From contig JARDYH010000001.1 of the NCBI GenBank assembly GCA_029215795.1, positions 14,779,501 through 14,843,500 of the forward strand: a DNA stretch of 64,000 bases, in the 5' to 3' direction. The first letter of the stretch is position 1; each line of letters begins with the position of its first letter. The notes under the pieces are model-generated. The model saw nothing but the letters and a program-made list of their open reading frames with translations. It did not search any database and had not been told where the DNA came from. Below, one piece after another: positions 11,161 to 22,133 of the stretch. The position numbers were made by a program, and so were the translations under genes. Origin of the DNA: Anniella stebbinsi. Its lineage: Eukaryota; Chordata; Lepidosauria; Squamata; Anniellidae.

Positions 11161-11281
11161 GTCGGTAACGGTAAGAGCTTTAAGCAAATAGCCTCTGGTA
11201 CTTTCAGTATTTTTGGTATTTTTACCCCCACTTCTTGTTGCCTTTGGCTCCATCCATCCACCACTGCAATGATACACCCCC

Positions 11282-11317
11282 CAACCCAAGCGCCAATTGA
11301 ATTTGGCGCTTGGGTTG
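11282..11317. repeat. perfect 15-bp hairpin
   Basis: CAACCCAAGCGCCAA is followed by a 6-base loop and its exact reverse complement. Surrounding sequence (11161-11650) shows no other feature. Confidence 0.8.
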
Positions 11318-11655
11318 AAAGAAGTGCCACACTGCTGATGGAATGATACCTACGCTTCTGCATGGATGAAACAAGATATAGTCATTGAGTTTCTCCCCTG
11401 AGGTGCTAATAATGATGGGGACTAATCAGTCTAAAATTCTATTCTCTTCGAAAACAAGGGATTTAGACAAGAGCAACACAGTTGTGACACATGCGTATAC
11501 AAACACACACAGAGATAATTCTCCGTAGCTAACCTGGTGACTTCTCATCTGAGCATCTGTTGATTGAATAGTGTAAACAAAGATAAGTGAGTAATTTGAG
11601 CATTTACAGAAGGAAAAACAGCTCAGTAAACAGATGACACACTTAGCTCATATTA

Positions 11656-11680
11656 GTCAGGCAGGCAGGCAGGCAGGCAA
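11656..11680. repeat. (CAGG)n microsatellite
   Basis: Six tandem CAGG-type units. Confidence 0.9.
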
Positions 11681-11990
11681 AGAAATCGTGACACTAGGAG
11701 GAACTATAGGACAAAATCTACTGATGAGATTTCATCACCATCGATTTCCCAGATCTGCTTGAGGGTTCTTCACACACACAAAAATACATATGTACCATTT
11801 TGCTCAAACAGACATAATGTCTTTGTAACTGCAGAGATCAACCCAGGGAGAAAGGTGAATGGTTGATGCAGTGAATGAATGGGGTGAATCACAAACCAGA
11901 AAATGTGTATGCAGTTTCAGTAGGAATAAAAGTATACCATACTGTTCTTGTTCTATGGGTCCTTATATCGCATGACATAAGATGAAACAT
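11681..11990. other. intergenic, no recognised feature
   Basis: Nothing recognised. Confidence 0.4.
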
Positions 11991-12038
11991 CTCCTCCTCC
12001 TCCTCCTCCTCCTCCTCCTCCTCCTCCTCCTCCTCCTC
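11991..12038. repeat. (CTC)n microsatellite
   Basis: Sixteen tandem CTC/TCC units; the encoded polyleucine open frame is an artefact. Confidence 0.95.
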
Positions 12039-12278
12039 TTTCTGGTGACTTCTCCTTGTTCTTCTCTGTCATGTTCTTCTCCTATCAGAGATTACCTATC
12101 ATTGCAACTATTTTTTGCTTTTGATACCGCTGCTCTAAATAACTGTACAGAAGTACAGCTATACCATTCCCTCGAGTTCTTTAGCCAGGTTTTCTTCCTG
12201 CTGATCTTTTCCCTTCAACTATAGATGAAGCAGTTTTGCCTATTTATTGTTCTGCACATTAAAGGCTCGGGGTAGAGC

Positions 12279-12298
12279 GTGTGTGTGTGTGTGTGTGT
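12279..12298. repeat. (GT)n microsatellite
   Basis: About ten GT units. Confidence 0.9.
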
Positions 12299-13451
12299 AA
12301 AGTTGGAAACCATAATGAATGGAATAGAATAAAAACATGCAAAACCTGGGTTACACCCAGGGCTTAGACACCTGCTGTAGTTACATCTATTCATGGGGGA
12401 AAAAACAACAACAGCAAAGATACCCTCCAATTCTTCGAATTGTTCTGTGGTCCTCTCCACATCTGAAGATGTGAGTTCACATTAAAATGGAAACTGGGGG
12501 GGGGAGAGAGAGAATGTCCTCCATCCCTATGCTAGATAGAACCATCTGAGCCAAATTCTGGCCTATGAGCTTGGAGGATGCTTGAAATATGCTAAGTACG
12601 TTGCTATGTAAGATAATGGCGAAAGTTGGTCATTGTACTAGATACTTTGCATTTTTTAAAAGACAGGCATTTTATTCTCAGCTTTTCTATACAAAGACCC
12701 CCCACCCCCATCCCAGCAAATTTCTAAGCAACCAATATAAGCAGATATTGTCAGCTGACATCTCTAAATCCGGAGTTCCAAATAACAACACACTGTCGGC
12801 CACTCATCTTATGCTCAGTTGTAACAATTGGGAAGGAGGCTTGAGAGAAAGAAAAGAAGGCAGTGGAGGTGGGTGGGGGTGGGAAGGAATGAGCTAGCAA
12901 AATTAAAGTTTGGTAATGTTTCTCGCAGCACATGCAAGGAAAAGGATATAGCATTGTTTAAAAAGAGGTGTTGGCCAACTGCTGGGGGCTCAGTGTGAAA
13001 ATTTCATATTTTGCTAGAATTAACTGGAATATGTGAATTTCCATGTTGTGTTTTCATTACAGTATTCACACCTTTCACAATTTCTGACAAAAGCTACCCA
13101 ATGCGATGAAATATATAATTTTCTCATGGGAAAAAATGCTGTTTTGTGAAAGGATTATGGAAATACTCATTTCATTTTCACTTTGAGCAAACATTTTCTA
13201 TAATTTTTCTCTGTGTGGTTTTTTTTTTAAAAAAAAGAAATCCAAAAGGCACTGTTTGCAGAGGATATGACAAAAGGATTACTGAGGCAAACCTAGTGAC
13301 ACCTGCTCCCAGCTTTCTAGGTCCGCCATTCACCTTCATATCCCTACCTAATAAAAGGGGTTCTTCAGCAAGATGTGACTTCTTTGTCTCCTACCAGCAC
13401 AGATTCTAAGTACAAAGAACAACAATTCAGCAGTATGGAAAGCATATAAAG
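12299..13451. other. intergenic, no recognised gene
   Basis: G-run at 12495-12504; AT-rich stretch 12960-13220 with a T/A run near 13220-13240. Nothing recognised. Confidence 0.4.
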
Positions 13452-13670
13452 AAAGGTGGAGGCCACTGGCTATGTTGAGCGTAGCAGAGAGAAGACTGAG
13501 GGGAGACATGACAACACTCTTCAAATACCTGAAGAGATGTCACATAGAAGAAGAAAAGCACTTCTCTATTGCCCAAGAAGGCAGGACTCAAGCAAATGGC
13601 CTTAAATTCCAAGAGGCACAGAGCTGGTTGAACATTAGGAGAATTCATTTACCAACAACAACACACCTTA
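13452..13670 (+). mobile_element. CR1 LINE 3' fragment
   Basis: AGAAGACTGAGGGGAGACAT, CTCTTCAAATACCTGAAGAG and GTCACATAGAAGAAG follow the CR1 3' order seen in the copies at 52096 and 29798. Later parts have drifted. Confidence 0.75.
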
Positions 13671-14328
13671 ACTTGTTTTGTTAAGGACTTTCCATATTCA
13701 TTCAAGATTCAAAATGCTGGGAGATTACAGACGTTAAGGGCTACACCCTTAACAGATGTGCTATTTAGGCAACATGGATATATGGTAACCCATGCTACGG
13801 CTAGTTGCAGCTGGTTGGTGGCCAGTGGCAGAGCAGTGGAGCTACATCTAAATTGTGGCTGTTCACTGGAAGGGGAGCTTATGTAGAGCCCACGTGTCTT
13901 CTGTGAGGAATGAACACACATCAGCCCTCTTGAATTTCCTGCTATGAATGTGTTTACTTGCATGGGGTTCCCTGTGTTCTTGAACCTCCTGTGCTTACTC
14001 AATTCAGCATCCCTCAATTTCATCCTCACAGCAAATCTTTGAGGTAGGTTAGAGTTGATGTCTGGTCCACCTAATAATGGTAATGGTTGAGCAGGGATAT
14101 CATCTAATATCTTCCTTGTCCAACGCTAGGTGGAGATAAATGTGGAGATAAATGAAACAAACATAGCTCATTTAAATTGTTTTTGCTGTTTTCATTGGTT
14201 TAATTTTAGACTGGCTTTATGGGGCAGTATAGACGTCATGATCATCATTGTGGCGATGAATTATAAATCCACAAGAACGTAAGCGCACTGACTATGGATC
14301 TTGGAATATTGCCACTTTCTCCACATGT
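13671..14328. other. intergenic with two short SINE/LINE scraps
   Basis: 14017-14070 (CATCCTCACAGCAAATCTTT, GAGGTAGGTTAGAGTTG) resembles the MIR-like SINE tail at 41400-41460. 14170-14240 (GCTTTATGGGGCAGTATAGA) resembles an L2-B 3' end. Otherwise nothing recognised. Confidence 0.35.
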
Positions 14329-14371
14329 CTCTCTCTCTCTCTCTAACATATATATATATATATATATATAT
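14329..14371. repeat. (CT)n(AT)n compound microsatellite
   Basis: CT units followed after a short gap by AT units. Confidence 0.9.
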
Positions 14372-14884
14372 TGCTACCATTCTGGCAAACAGCAAAATTT
14401 TAAACAAACCTAAATGAACTGAACATCAATAGTAATTAGGCCACACTGCTATTTGCAATTAATCTATTAATATGCTGTAAACAAATATGCGCTGAGAAAA
14501 ACAGAAATGGTGGAGTTCATCTACAGAAACCAGCCAGACTACAGGCACATTTCACACTTCTGTCTAGCACTACCAGATATGCCAGGTGGCCCACTTGTTG
14601 CTTGGCTGGAGAATTACCACCATAAACAGGAGGACTAGGTGGTATCAAAGCAGGGATGGGATCCTTGGACTCAAATCGGGTCAGGCTTGTGTGATCAGTG
14701 ATGGAAAAGAGAGGTCAAGTGGGAGCGCTGTTTTAATTAGCCGGGACACTGACATCACCTGGCAACTCTCAGGTCTCTGTTCCTTGTTCCCTCTGAACTT
14801 AGCTGAAGTCCACACAATAACTGAGGGGGTATATCGTCCCAGCAACAATATACTGTTCCCTGTTGTAGGGCTTCTTCACATGAG
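14372..14884. other. intergenic, no recognised feature
   Basis: Nothing recognised. Confidence 0.4.
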
Positions 14885-15610
14885 CAAAATAAGGTTTGCT
14901 CTTGACTATTGATGGGGCAAAAATCCACCTGGGCCTGCGAGGTGGCTGGACTCCCCTGTGTCCAGACCTCCCAACCCCCGACAGACACGCCTGGCAGATT
15001 TTCACCCCATGGCTGCTGCAGGACAAAGGGGGCACAGGTATGGGCGGAACTCCCCTTGCCATGCCCTTTGTCCTATCTCTCGCTGCATTCATGGCGGGTG
15101 ACTGTCATTTACATGGCAGGGGAAAATACACAATTTCCCCAAGGCTGGGGAAATTGCATATTTTCTCCCTCCACTCTAGTTAGTGAAGCCATTAGAGTAG
15201 GAGGGCCATCGTTAGAGTGGAAGAGAGAAAAAACCCTCCTCCTAAGCCACCCATGCCAATTGCAGCCTGAAAGGGCCTCTTAAGACTTGCATTAAGATGC
15301 CCTTTCAGGCCTCAGTTGGCAGTGGGGAATCTGTGCAATTTCTGAAGGCCCAGAAAGCACACTTCTTACACCCTCCCACACCAATTGAGGCCTTAAAGAG
15401 CTTCCTAATGCAAGTGTTGAGAGGCCCTTTCAGGCCACAAGTGGTGCCGGGGGGGGGGGGAGGGAAGGTGCACTTTCCAGAGGCCTCAGACTTGTGCACT
15501 GCTGAACACCCAGCCAGGCCACCTGCCCTACAGAAAAGGAAGTTCATGGGTCCCTTTGACAACATTGGCAAGCTCCTGCATATCTCCCATGCCTTCCCCT
15601 GATAATTCTG
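14885..15610. repeat. GC-rich dispersed repeat, unclassified
   Basis: Phrases CCTGGCAGATTTTCACCCCA, GCCTGAAAGGGCCTCTTAA and CATTAGAGTAGGAGGG recur at 22045-22075 and 24295-24505. Inverted and direct copies of the GGCCTCTTAA phrase occur inside the region. It is not one of the LINE or SINE families seen here. Confidence 0.45.
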
Positions 15611-15649
15611 TTTTTTAAAACAGCCCTGGGATATCCCAATTCTGCTGAA

Positions 15650-15965
15650 ATATCTCGGCATTTCGCCTGGTGCCTACTTTGTACTCTTTTCGTCGCCAGG
15701 TGAAGACCTTTTTATTCTCCCAGTATTTTAACAGTTAAATTAACTCAATTTTAATCCTTGCTGTTTTAAATTTGTATTTTAATCTGTATTAATTCCTGCT
15801 GCTTGGTTTTATTCTGGTTGTGTTTTTATATTGTATGTTATTTTGTGTTTTTACATTGTGGCTTGTTTTATATTTTTAAAATGATTTCATGGTTTTAATT
15901 TTTGTGAACCGCCCAGAGAGCTTCGGCTATGGGGCTGTATAAAAATGTGACAAATAAATAAATAC
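15650..15965 (+). mobile_element. L2-B LINE, 3' end
   Basis: CGCCAGGTGAAGACCTTTTT encodes the ORF2 tail. The 3' end is ACCGCCCAGAGAGCTTCGGC, TATGGGGCTG and AAATAAATAAATA, as in the copy at 9856-10290. Confidence 0.85.
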
Positions 15966-16302
15966 TGTGTACAAAGGAAGTTGTGCTATGAGGCACCCAC
16001 TAGAGGGCGCTGTCTCATTGACTGCTATGAGAATGGGAGGTAGGTACATTTTCAATTAGAGACCATGTGGTTGTCCCTCTCTGCTCATGTAAGGCAGCCC
16101 CATTATGATTGTGTAAGAGAAGCAGGAAGCAAAGCTCTGGTAAGGAAACACAATTCCCCCCTAATCTAAAGAAAACTGTACTGCAAAGCATTTTGGGGAT
16201 ATATATGGATCACCACAGCGGCCTGCAATTTTGCACTCTGCTTGGGGGCATGGCTACAATGACCACCTGAACTTCAAAATATATCATGACGCCACTGCAG
16301 GG
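15966..16302. other. intergenic, no recognised feature
   Basis: Nothing recognised between the L2-B end and the half hAT element. Confidence 0.4.
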
Positions 16303-16647
16303 GTCATGATCAGAATGAACGCACATGGCAAGCTGTCATTCTGATCTGTCAGAACGGAAACGATCTTTAATAAATTCATATAAAATCGAGGGTTGGAGGG
16401 ATCGATCTCAAATTTCATACACATACTTAGGCATATCCCAGAAGCACCGTGGCCAAGTTTCAAGCCTCTAACTTTTAAAATACATAAGTTATAGGCATTT
16501 TTTCTTTCTGCCAAAACCACAATTTTTTAACGATAATTATCGTGAAGACGATACGGATCACCTACGATATGAATGAAGACAATATTTTTTTTGGTTCGAA
16601 ATGACGATAACGATAAAAAACAATTTTTTTTGGGGTGCACACCCCTA
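16303..16647 (-). mobile_element. hAT-B fold-back element, half copy
   Basis: From about 16305 it matches the reverse complement of the element at 40739-41363 from its central loop to one terminus, ending GTGCACACCCCTA. The other arm is absent. It retains a segment (GGAAACGATC to GGTTGGAGGG) that the other copy has lost on this arm. Confidence 0.75.
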
Positions 16648-16889
16648 GATACTACTCCTGTCTACATATTGTGGGCTGGAGCATGGGTGCAGAAGCTCTC
16701 ATGCTGTGTTGGGTGCAGAAGCACTGGTGAAATAATTGCCAGCACCTCTGGAGCAGAAAAGGCCCTTCCTGTCATGCCAGGCTTGCCTGGGCGGGGGGAG
16801 GCAATTGTGGTTGGTGGAGAGGACGACACTTGGAGGCTTGTGATTGGCAGCCTCCGTATGGGCCACTGGACAGGGGTGGAGCCACGGGC

Positions 16890-16898
16890 CTATTTATA
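16890..16898 (+). promoter_or_regulatory. TATA-like box of the solo LTR
   Basis: CTATTTATAGG lies about 120 bp into the LTR and upstream of GC-rich sequence. Promoter activity is inferred from position only. Confidence 0.45.
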
Positions 16899-17419
16899 GG
16901 GTTGCCATGGCTCCTCCCCCTCCTCCTTGCATTGCGGCTCCCTCCCTCCCTGTAGACAGTGTGGGCTTGCTGGCTGCCTTCTTGGGGACCAAGTAGAATC
17001 TTTTTACCTTCAAACTTGATTTGGTTTTTTCCCCCACCTACTTAACCCTGTAAGACAGTGGGGGAGAGCTAAATAGGTTACTTGGTTGAATTTGGTCACA
17101 TTCTAATTGGGGGAAGGTGTGCAGGCATCGGGAACAAGTTCAGGTATGGTGATTGGTGACATCTGAGGCCCTCACCTGGGAGTCCGGTGGCACCAGGTGT
17201 GGGGATAGGAGTTACCTCTGAGGCCAACCTTACTCACCCACTCTGAGTTTTGCAACCTAAGAGGAGGTGACCGGGGGAAGGCCTACCTACCCCAAATGGG
17301 AGGTGTCGACGCACCAGCGACACCTAGCAGGACACGAATGGCTCACCCAATCCCAATCATGGCCAAGACATTGGCCAAAGATAGGATGCTCGCTTAGGCC
17401 TCCATCTACCTTGTCTATT

Positions 17420-17425
17420 AATAAA
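17420..17425 (+). terminator. polyadenylation signal of the solo LTR
   Basis: AATAAA with a downstream TTATTGTGTCGTC stretch, about 55 bp before the LTR end. Confidence 0.55.
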
Positions 17426-17484
17426 TGTGGCCTTGTTTTAAAATCCAATTATTGTGTCGTCACTTTATTCTCACCGTCCATTCC

Positions 17485-18707
17485 TGCAAGTTTTAGAGCA
17501 CTGCAGGCCCTGCACATAGGATCTGGACCAATTTGAGGCAGGGGCAAAATTCAGGAGCACAGAATATTAAAAGTTACTCTTCGTGCAATCTTCTAATCAT
17601 TTCTCCACAGGAATCCTACCCGGGTCGGCACAAAACATTTTGCTGCCTGAAGCAGAGTAGCAAAACCACCCCGTTTCCCAAATCAAAGTGCACTGAACCC
17701 AAAGACAACTAAATTATTTTGGCACTTGAAGCAGAACATCGCACAAATCTTTCCCTCCTACCTGGGAGTAAAAATATATATATGCAAAAATAACATAAGT
17801 AAATGAGAATTTGCTGCCTTTTCATGATGCCCCAAATCTACTGCCTGAAGCATCCACTTCACTCAGCCTAATGGTGGGACCTGCCCTGAATTCCCCAGGT
17901 GTAAGATTTGCAAAGGGATTTCTCCTCTCTGTAAGGAAAGCAGCCAGTCGTAGAAGAAATGTCATTCATTGCTTCGCCACCTTAGTAAAGAGAACAAGTA
18001 GGCTGTAAAATGACTGTAGCAAATCCTCGTTTTTTTCTTAAAGACCTTGTTAAGAGGCCAGAGTGAAAGTGGTAATGAGAGCATGTACTATCCTGGAGAA
18101 TACAGTCCACGTTAAGTGGGGAGAATGAGTCTGGCCATGCAATTATGTTCCTGGGGCAGTTTGGGGTACTTTATCATAGCAGAAATATTGTATAGAAATA
18201 ATAACCTAAAATTAACATCCGCGAGGATAAACATATCAATGAAAACCATCCATTTGGGAATGAGCGTACGGACCTCAGAGGCAGTGAAGTGTAGTTGTTC
18301 AAATGATAGACTTTCAATAGGAAAATCTACATTCAAATCCCTACAGTGTCACAGCGCGTGTTCGGTAACATTCAGCCAGTCACTCACTTTCGGTCTAACC
18401 TATTTCATTGGCACATTGTGAGTGTAGAACTTGGAACTGGGAATAACAATGTAATCAAGAAATAATCCTAAATTTCACCCCCCATAAACTGAAAGTGTAT
18501 TATTAATTAAATAATTAAATAAGGACTGTATAGCCGCACCGTGTGATATAAAATACCTCAGTGCAACTTACAAATGAATTTCATCCATAAACAACAAAGA
18601 AAGCATCAGTCAAAACTATAAAATAAGGCAGCTACACAATACACCAATAATCACATTAAAGCAGGGATGTTTGGGTCCAACCCTAGTTAAATATGAAGTG
18701 CCATTCA

Positions 18708-18710
<3 letters not shown>
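17485..18710. other. intergenic, no recognised gene
   Basis: The phrase CCTAATGGTGGGACCTGCCC near 17868-17887 resembles one near 5055. 18485-18660 may be a decayed inverted LINE 3' end (TTAAATAATTAAATAAGGAC, GTGCAACTTACAAATGAA). Nothing firm. Confidence 0.35.

Positions 18711-18738
<28 letters not shown>
18711..18738. repeat. (AT)n microsatellite
   Basis: Fourteen AT units. Confidence 0.9.
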
Positions 18739-18741
<3 letters not shown>

Positions 18742-18967
18742 CAATTGGAAGCTGTTTTACAAACCACTACCTGTGCCTTCATTATAAATGAATTCACAAA
18801 CCATTGACAAACCTCAGCTACGGCCATTGATTTGACTTGGGAAGCAGCTACGCCATGGAAATGGAAGCAAATTTATGAAGACGAATGCATAGCAGATGGA
18901 AAATGAGAGCAAAGAAGCAGCTCTAAACCATGGTTTGCCTGCTGTACCTTTGCAATGTGATAGTGGG

Positions 18968-19345
18968 CCTGTTCAGACAACATGCTAAGCCATGGTTAGG
19001 CCTCTAGCCCTTTTGCAGCAAATGGTTAGTGAGCATGTTTAAAACATGGTTTCGTAACCACTGTAGTTAGGAATGGTTCACATGACATGGGAAACCATAA
19101 TGAGCCTTTTCAGACAACACACTAAGCCATGGTTAGGCCGCTAAATGTTTTTCAGCAAATGGTTAGTGAGAGTGTTTAAACCATGACAATGTAGTCACCA
19201 TGGTTAGATATAGTTCACATGACAAGCAAAGCCATAAAGTTTAGCTGTAATTGCTTAACCCCATGGCTTCATGTGTCATCTGAAAACGGCCAATATTTCA
19301 CTCAAAATGCTTAAACGCTATGGCTTAGCATGACATCTGAACAGG
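18968..19345. mobile_element. MITE-F, partly duplicated
   Basis: Left terminus CCTGTTCAGACAACATGCTA pairs with right terminus TAGCATGACATCTGAACAGG. The left half (AAGCCATGGTTAGGCC...) is repeated from about 19101, so the element carries an internal direct duplication. No clear target duplication. A related copy is at 47538-47721. Confidence 0.65.
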
Positions 19346-20206
19346 GTCACAGTGGTGTTCATTTTTAACCATGGTAAGCACACAACCTATAGTTTGGTGT
19401 GATACCTGAATTAAGCCTAAGCAGACAGGATTTCAGATTTGGTCTAGCAGCTTCATCAATTTCCACTTTTCCTTTAGAATTGTTGCAATCAGGAGCCTAG
19501 TGGATCAGGAGCCTAGTGTGGGTGATCTGGGGGCTGTTAGGATCTGGGTTAGGGCCCTCAAGGCTATTCTAGAGTAAACATGGTGGGGGAATGTGCTGCT
19601 GGGCACATGTTTAAAGTAATGTGTGCTTATATGTCTTGCATTTTACTGGTGTATTTCCTTCATTAGATTAGCTTTAATTTAGAGCACACTGTAAAAATAA
19701 TGCAGGGTGAATTAGGGCAACATTTTTCAAAGCACGTGAGACAGGTTAAGCCAAGTATAATATGTGATGAACTACCCAGGAAGGAAATAAAGAGAGGTTC
19801 ATGGGATTTTTTTTTCCTGCGGCACCAGCTTCTCATTAAAGGCCCATTACTAAAAGTCGAGATATTGGTAAAGGCCCTGACAATAGCTTGAATATGAAAT
19901 AGCTAATGGAGACATCTGAAATATTAAGAAACGGAAATAACAAAAGAGATTCAAACAATAACAGAAAGTGCACAAAATTGACGTGGAAGACGGAAAGAGA
20001 TAGTGCAGACTAATATGATAAATATTTGAATAGGGAGGAATTACAGTCCAATTCTTTCCCCAGCTGTAGCATCTGCTTGAAGCTCTATAGTGCTGGAAAC
20101 ACTTAGTATAAAGCACGTGGACTTCCGAATTGGTGCCCTGGAGCACCAAAACTATGCTGCCACAGGATGTAATGAACTGACCACTCACTTAAATTGCTTT
20201 TTTAGA
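19346..20206. other. intergenic, mostly low-repeat
   Basis: MITE-F-like scraps continue to about 19420. The rest (19420-20206) shows no repeat family and no gene. Confidence 0.35.
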
Positions 20207-20300
20207 CTGCAATCCTAAACCACTCACATGGACGTGAATACCATTATACTCAGTGGAACTAATTTCTGAATAAACATGAATAGGGTTGTACTGTTAAAGG
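20207..20300. mobile_element. MITE-J short palindromic repeat
   Basis: CTGCAATCCTAAACCACTCA and AATAGGGTTGTACTGTTAA are the inverted ends of a short element. Related pieces are at 20530-20585, 38165-38265 and 56035-56115. Confidence 0.55.
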
Positions 20301-20529
20301 ATAGGCCAGTCATGGAGGATAGGTCTATCAATGGCTAGTAATCACGAAAGATGAATTAAACTTCACATACAGAGGCACTGTGGCTCTGATTAACAAATCA
20401 TGTCCTCATCATCAGATTTTCAAATATTTTCAGGGCTGCTAGCAGAGGGTTAAAATTACAATCACACAAATGAGAAGGAAAACCCAGAAATGAGAAAATG
20501 AACAGCACAATCGAAGAGATGCCACCTCA

Positions 20530-20585
20530 AATGTAAGTGCCATTGAGTTCAATGGCTCTTACTCCCAGGAAAGTGGGTATACAAG
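20530..20585. mobile_element. MITE-J fragment
   Basis: CATTGAGTTCAATGGCTCTT with flanking TTACTCCCAGG-type sequence is the centre of MITE-J. Confidence 0.4.
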
Positions 20586-20789
20586 TGCGTTTTAAAATAC
20601 CATAATATAAAATCAGTGAGTGGAATTAAAACCAACTTCAAGCAGAGTAAAAACAATGTACAGAGGATTAAAAAGCTGGGGGTTGGGAGGCAGTTGCCTT
20701 GTGCTAAAATGTCATCAAGGTAACTGCCAGGTAAGCCTCCTTCAGAATTTTGCTGCCCTGCTCTCATGAAGGATCACAGTCTAGAGAGC

Positions 20790-21190
20790 CACCTCTCTCA
20801 AAATTCTAGAACCTGGGGTCATCCCATGAATCTGATTGGTGGGAGATTCAAGACAAATAAAAGGAAGGACTTTTTCACAAAGCACAAAGTGAAATTACAG
20901 AATTCATTACCACAAGAGGTAGTGATGACCGGCAATTTAGATAGCTTGAAAGGGGGGTTCGATAAATTCCTGGAGAAGGCTATCAATGGCTACTAGTCCT
21001 GATGGCTATGTCCAACATCCAGCACAGAGGCAGTAAGGCAATGTACACCAGTTCCTTCAGAACATGGGTGAGAGGCTGGTGTTGCCCTCATGTCCTGCTT
21101 GTGGGTTCCTCATCAACAGATGGTTGGCCACTGTGTGAACAGAATGCTCGAATGGAAGGACCCTTGGTCTGATCCAGCATGGCTCTTCTT
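20790..21190 (+). mobile_element. CR1-like LINE family 2, 3' end
   Basis: CATGAATCTGATTGGTGGGA, AAAAGGAAGGACTTTTTCAC, GGCTACTAGTCCTGATGGCT and GGTCTGATCCAGCATGGCTC occur in the family order. Confidence 0.75.
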
Positions 21191-22125
21191 TTGGTCTCCA
21201 CAGAATCCAGAATGCTGATTATCCTGTTTCTCAGCTCACGTGGAGAGCCCTCATGGATAGAGGAGGCTCTCTGCTTCAGATAGTCACCCTCCATGAGGCT
21301 GGATCACTCCCTCCCCACACATGTTTAGCCTGATCAGGTATACCATGCCTGAATAGGGCTAGAGTAATCCTATGTATATTAACCTGTATATTAACCTCTC
21401 ATTTAAGTGTGAATTGGATTTCAGCCTTTGATAGCTAAACAAATAGCATGCTGTTTGATATTCATTAGTGATCATCCTAAAGAGTATACCTGTGCTGTTA
21501 AGATCATGACCCATTTCTTGAGTTCACTGGGCAATGTTAAATATATTCAGAGGGCAGCTCAAACACTGATCAGTTATTCTAAGACTAGAGTAATCATATA
21601 TTGATCAAACCCTGTGAGGTTGTATCCACCAGGTAAAGCCCAGGAGCTTTCACTCTGCACTTCTTTGATTTACATAGGTTATTTGAACTTAGAATTTGGG
21701 GATTTGTATGTCTGTGAACCCACATCAGTCAAAATTTGTGAAAAGGTTTTGACTGAATGCTGAGGATGAATCAACAAATCCTGGAATTTCCCCAGCTTTG
21801 TTGAATATCTAGCAAAGGAGTTAATGCCAAAGGAGCAGAACATTATTTTTGATGTTAGTTTGTGATCATCTAAGATGAATCCCCCCGCACCCATGTGATG
21901 AATTTTAGGATACAAAGGCAGTCTGGCTGAAGGAGGCAGGAGCCATTGTTCAATGGTGGAACATGTTCCTTGTATAGAAGAGGTCACAATGGCATTTCTG
22001 TGGCATTCCCAGGTAGGAATGCCCAAGCATTTGCTTGGGCCCAAGCAAATGCACCTGGCAGATTTCTGCCCCATGGTTCCTTGGTTGACAATGGGAGTGC
22101 ATGTCTGGTTGCCCTGCTGATTAGA
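21191..22125. other. intergenic; GC-rich repeat near the end
   Basis: No gene recognised. 22010-22125 resembles part of the GC-rich repeat at 14885-15610 and is the target of the hAT-A insertion. A 131-codon minus-strand open frame at 21679-22074 has no motif. Confidence 0.4.
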
Positions 22126-22133
22126 GTCTTAAA

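Larger units (their letters stand above)
16770..17480 (+). mobile_element. solo LTR, 711 bp
   Basis: Begins TGTCATGCCAGGC and ends CACCGTCCA, with the 4-bp direct repeat TTCC at 16766-16769 and 17481-17484. It has an inverted CCAAT-type GATTGGCAG near 16841, a TATA-like box at 16890-16898 and an AATAAA signal at 17420-17425 followed by a GT-rich stretch. These are standard LTR features. No internal region or second LTR was seen, so it is a solo LTR. Gypsy or endogenous-retrovirus origin cannot be decided. Confidence 0.6.
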
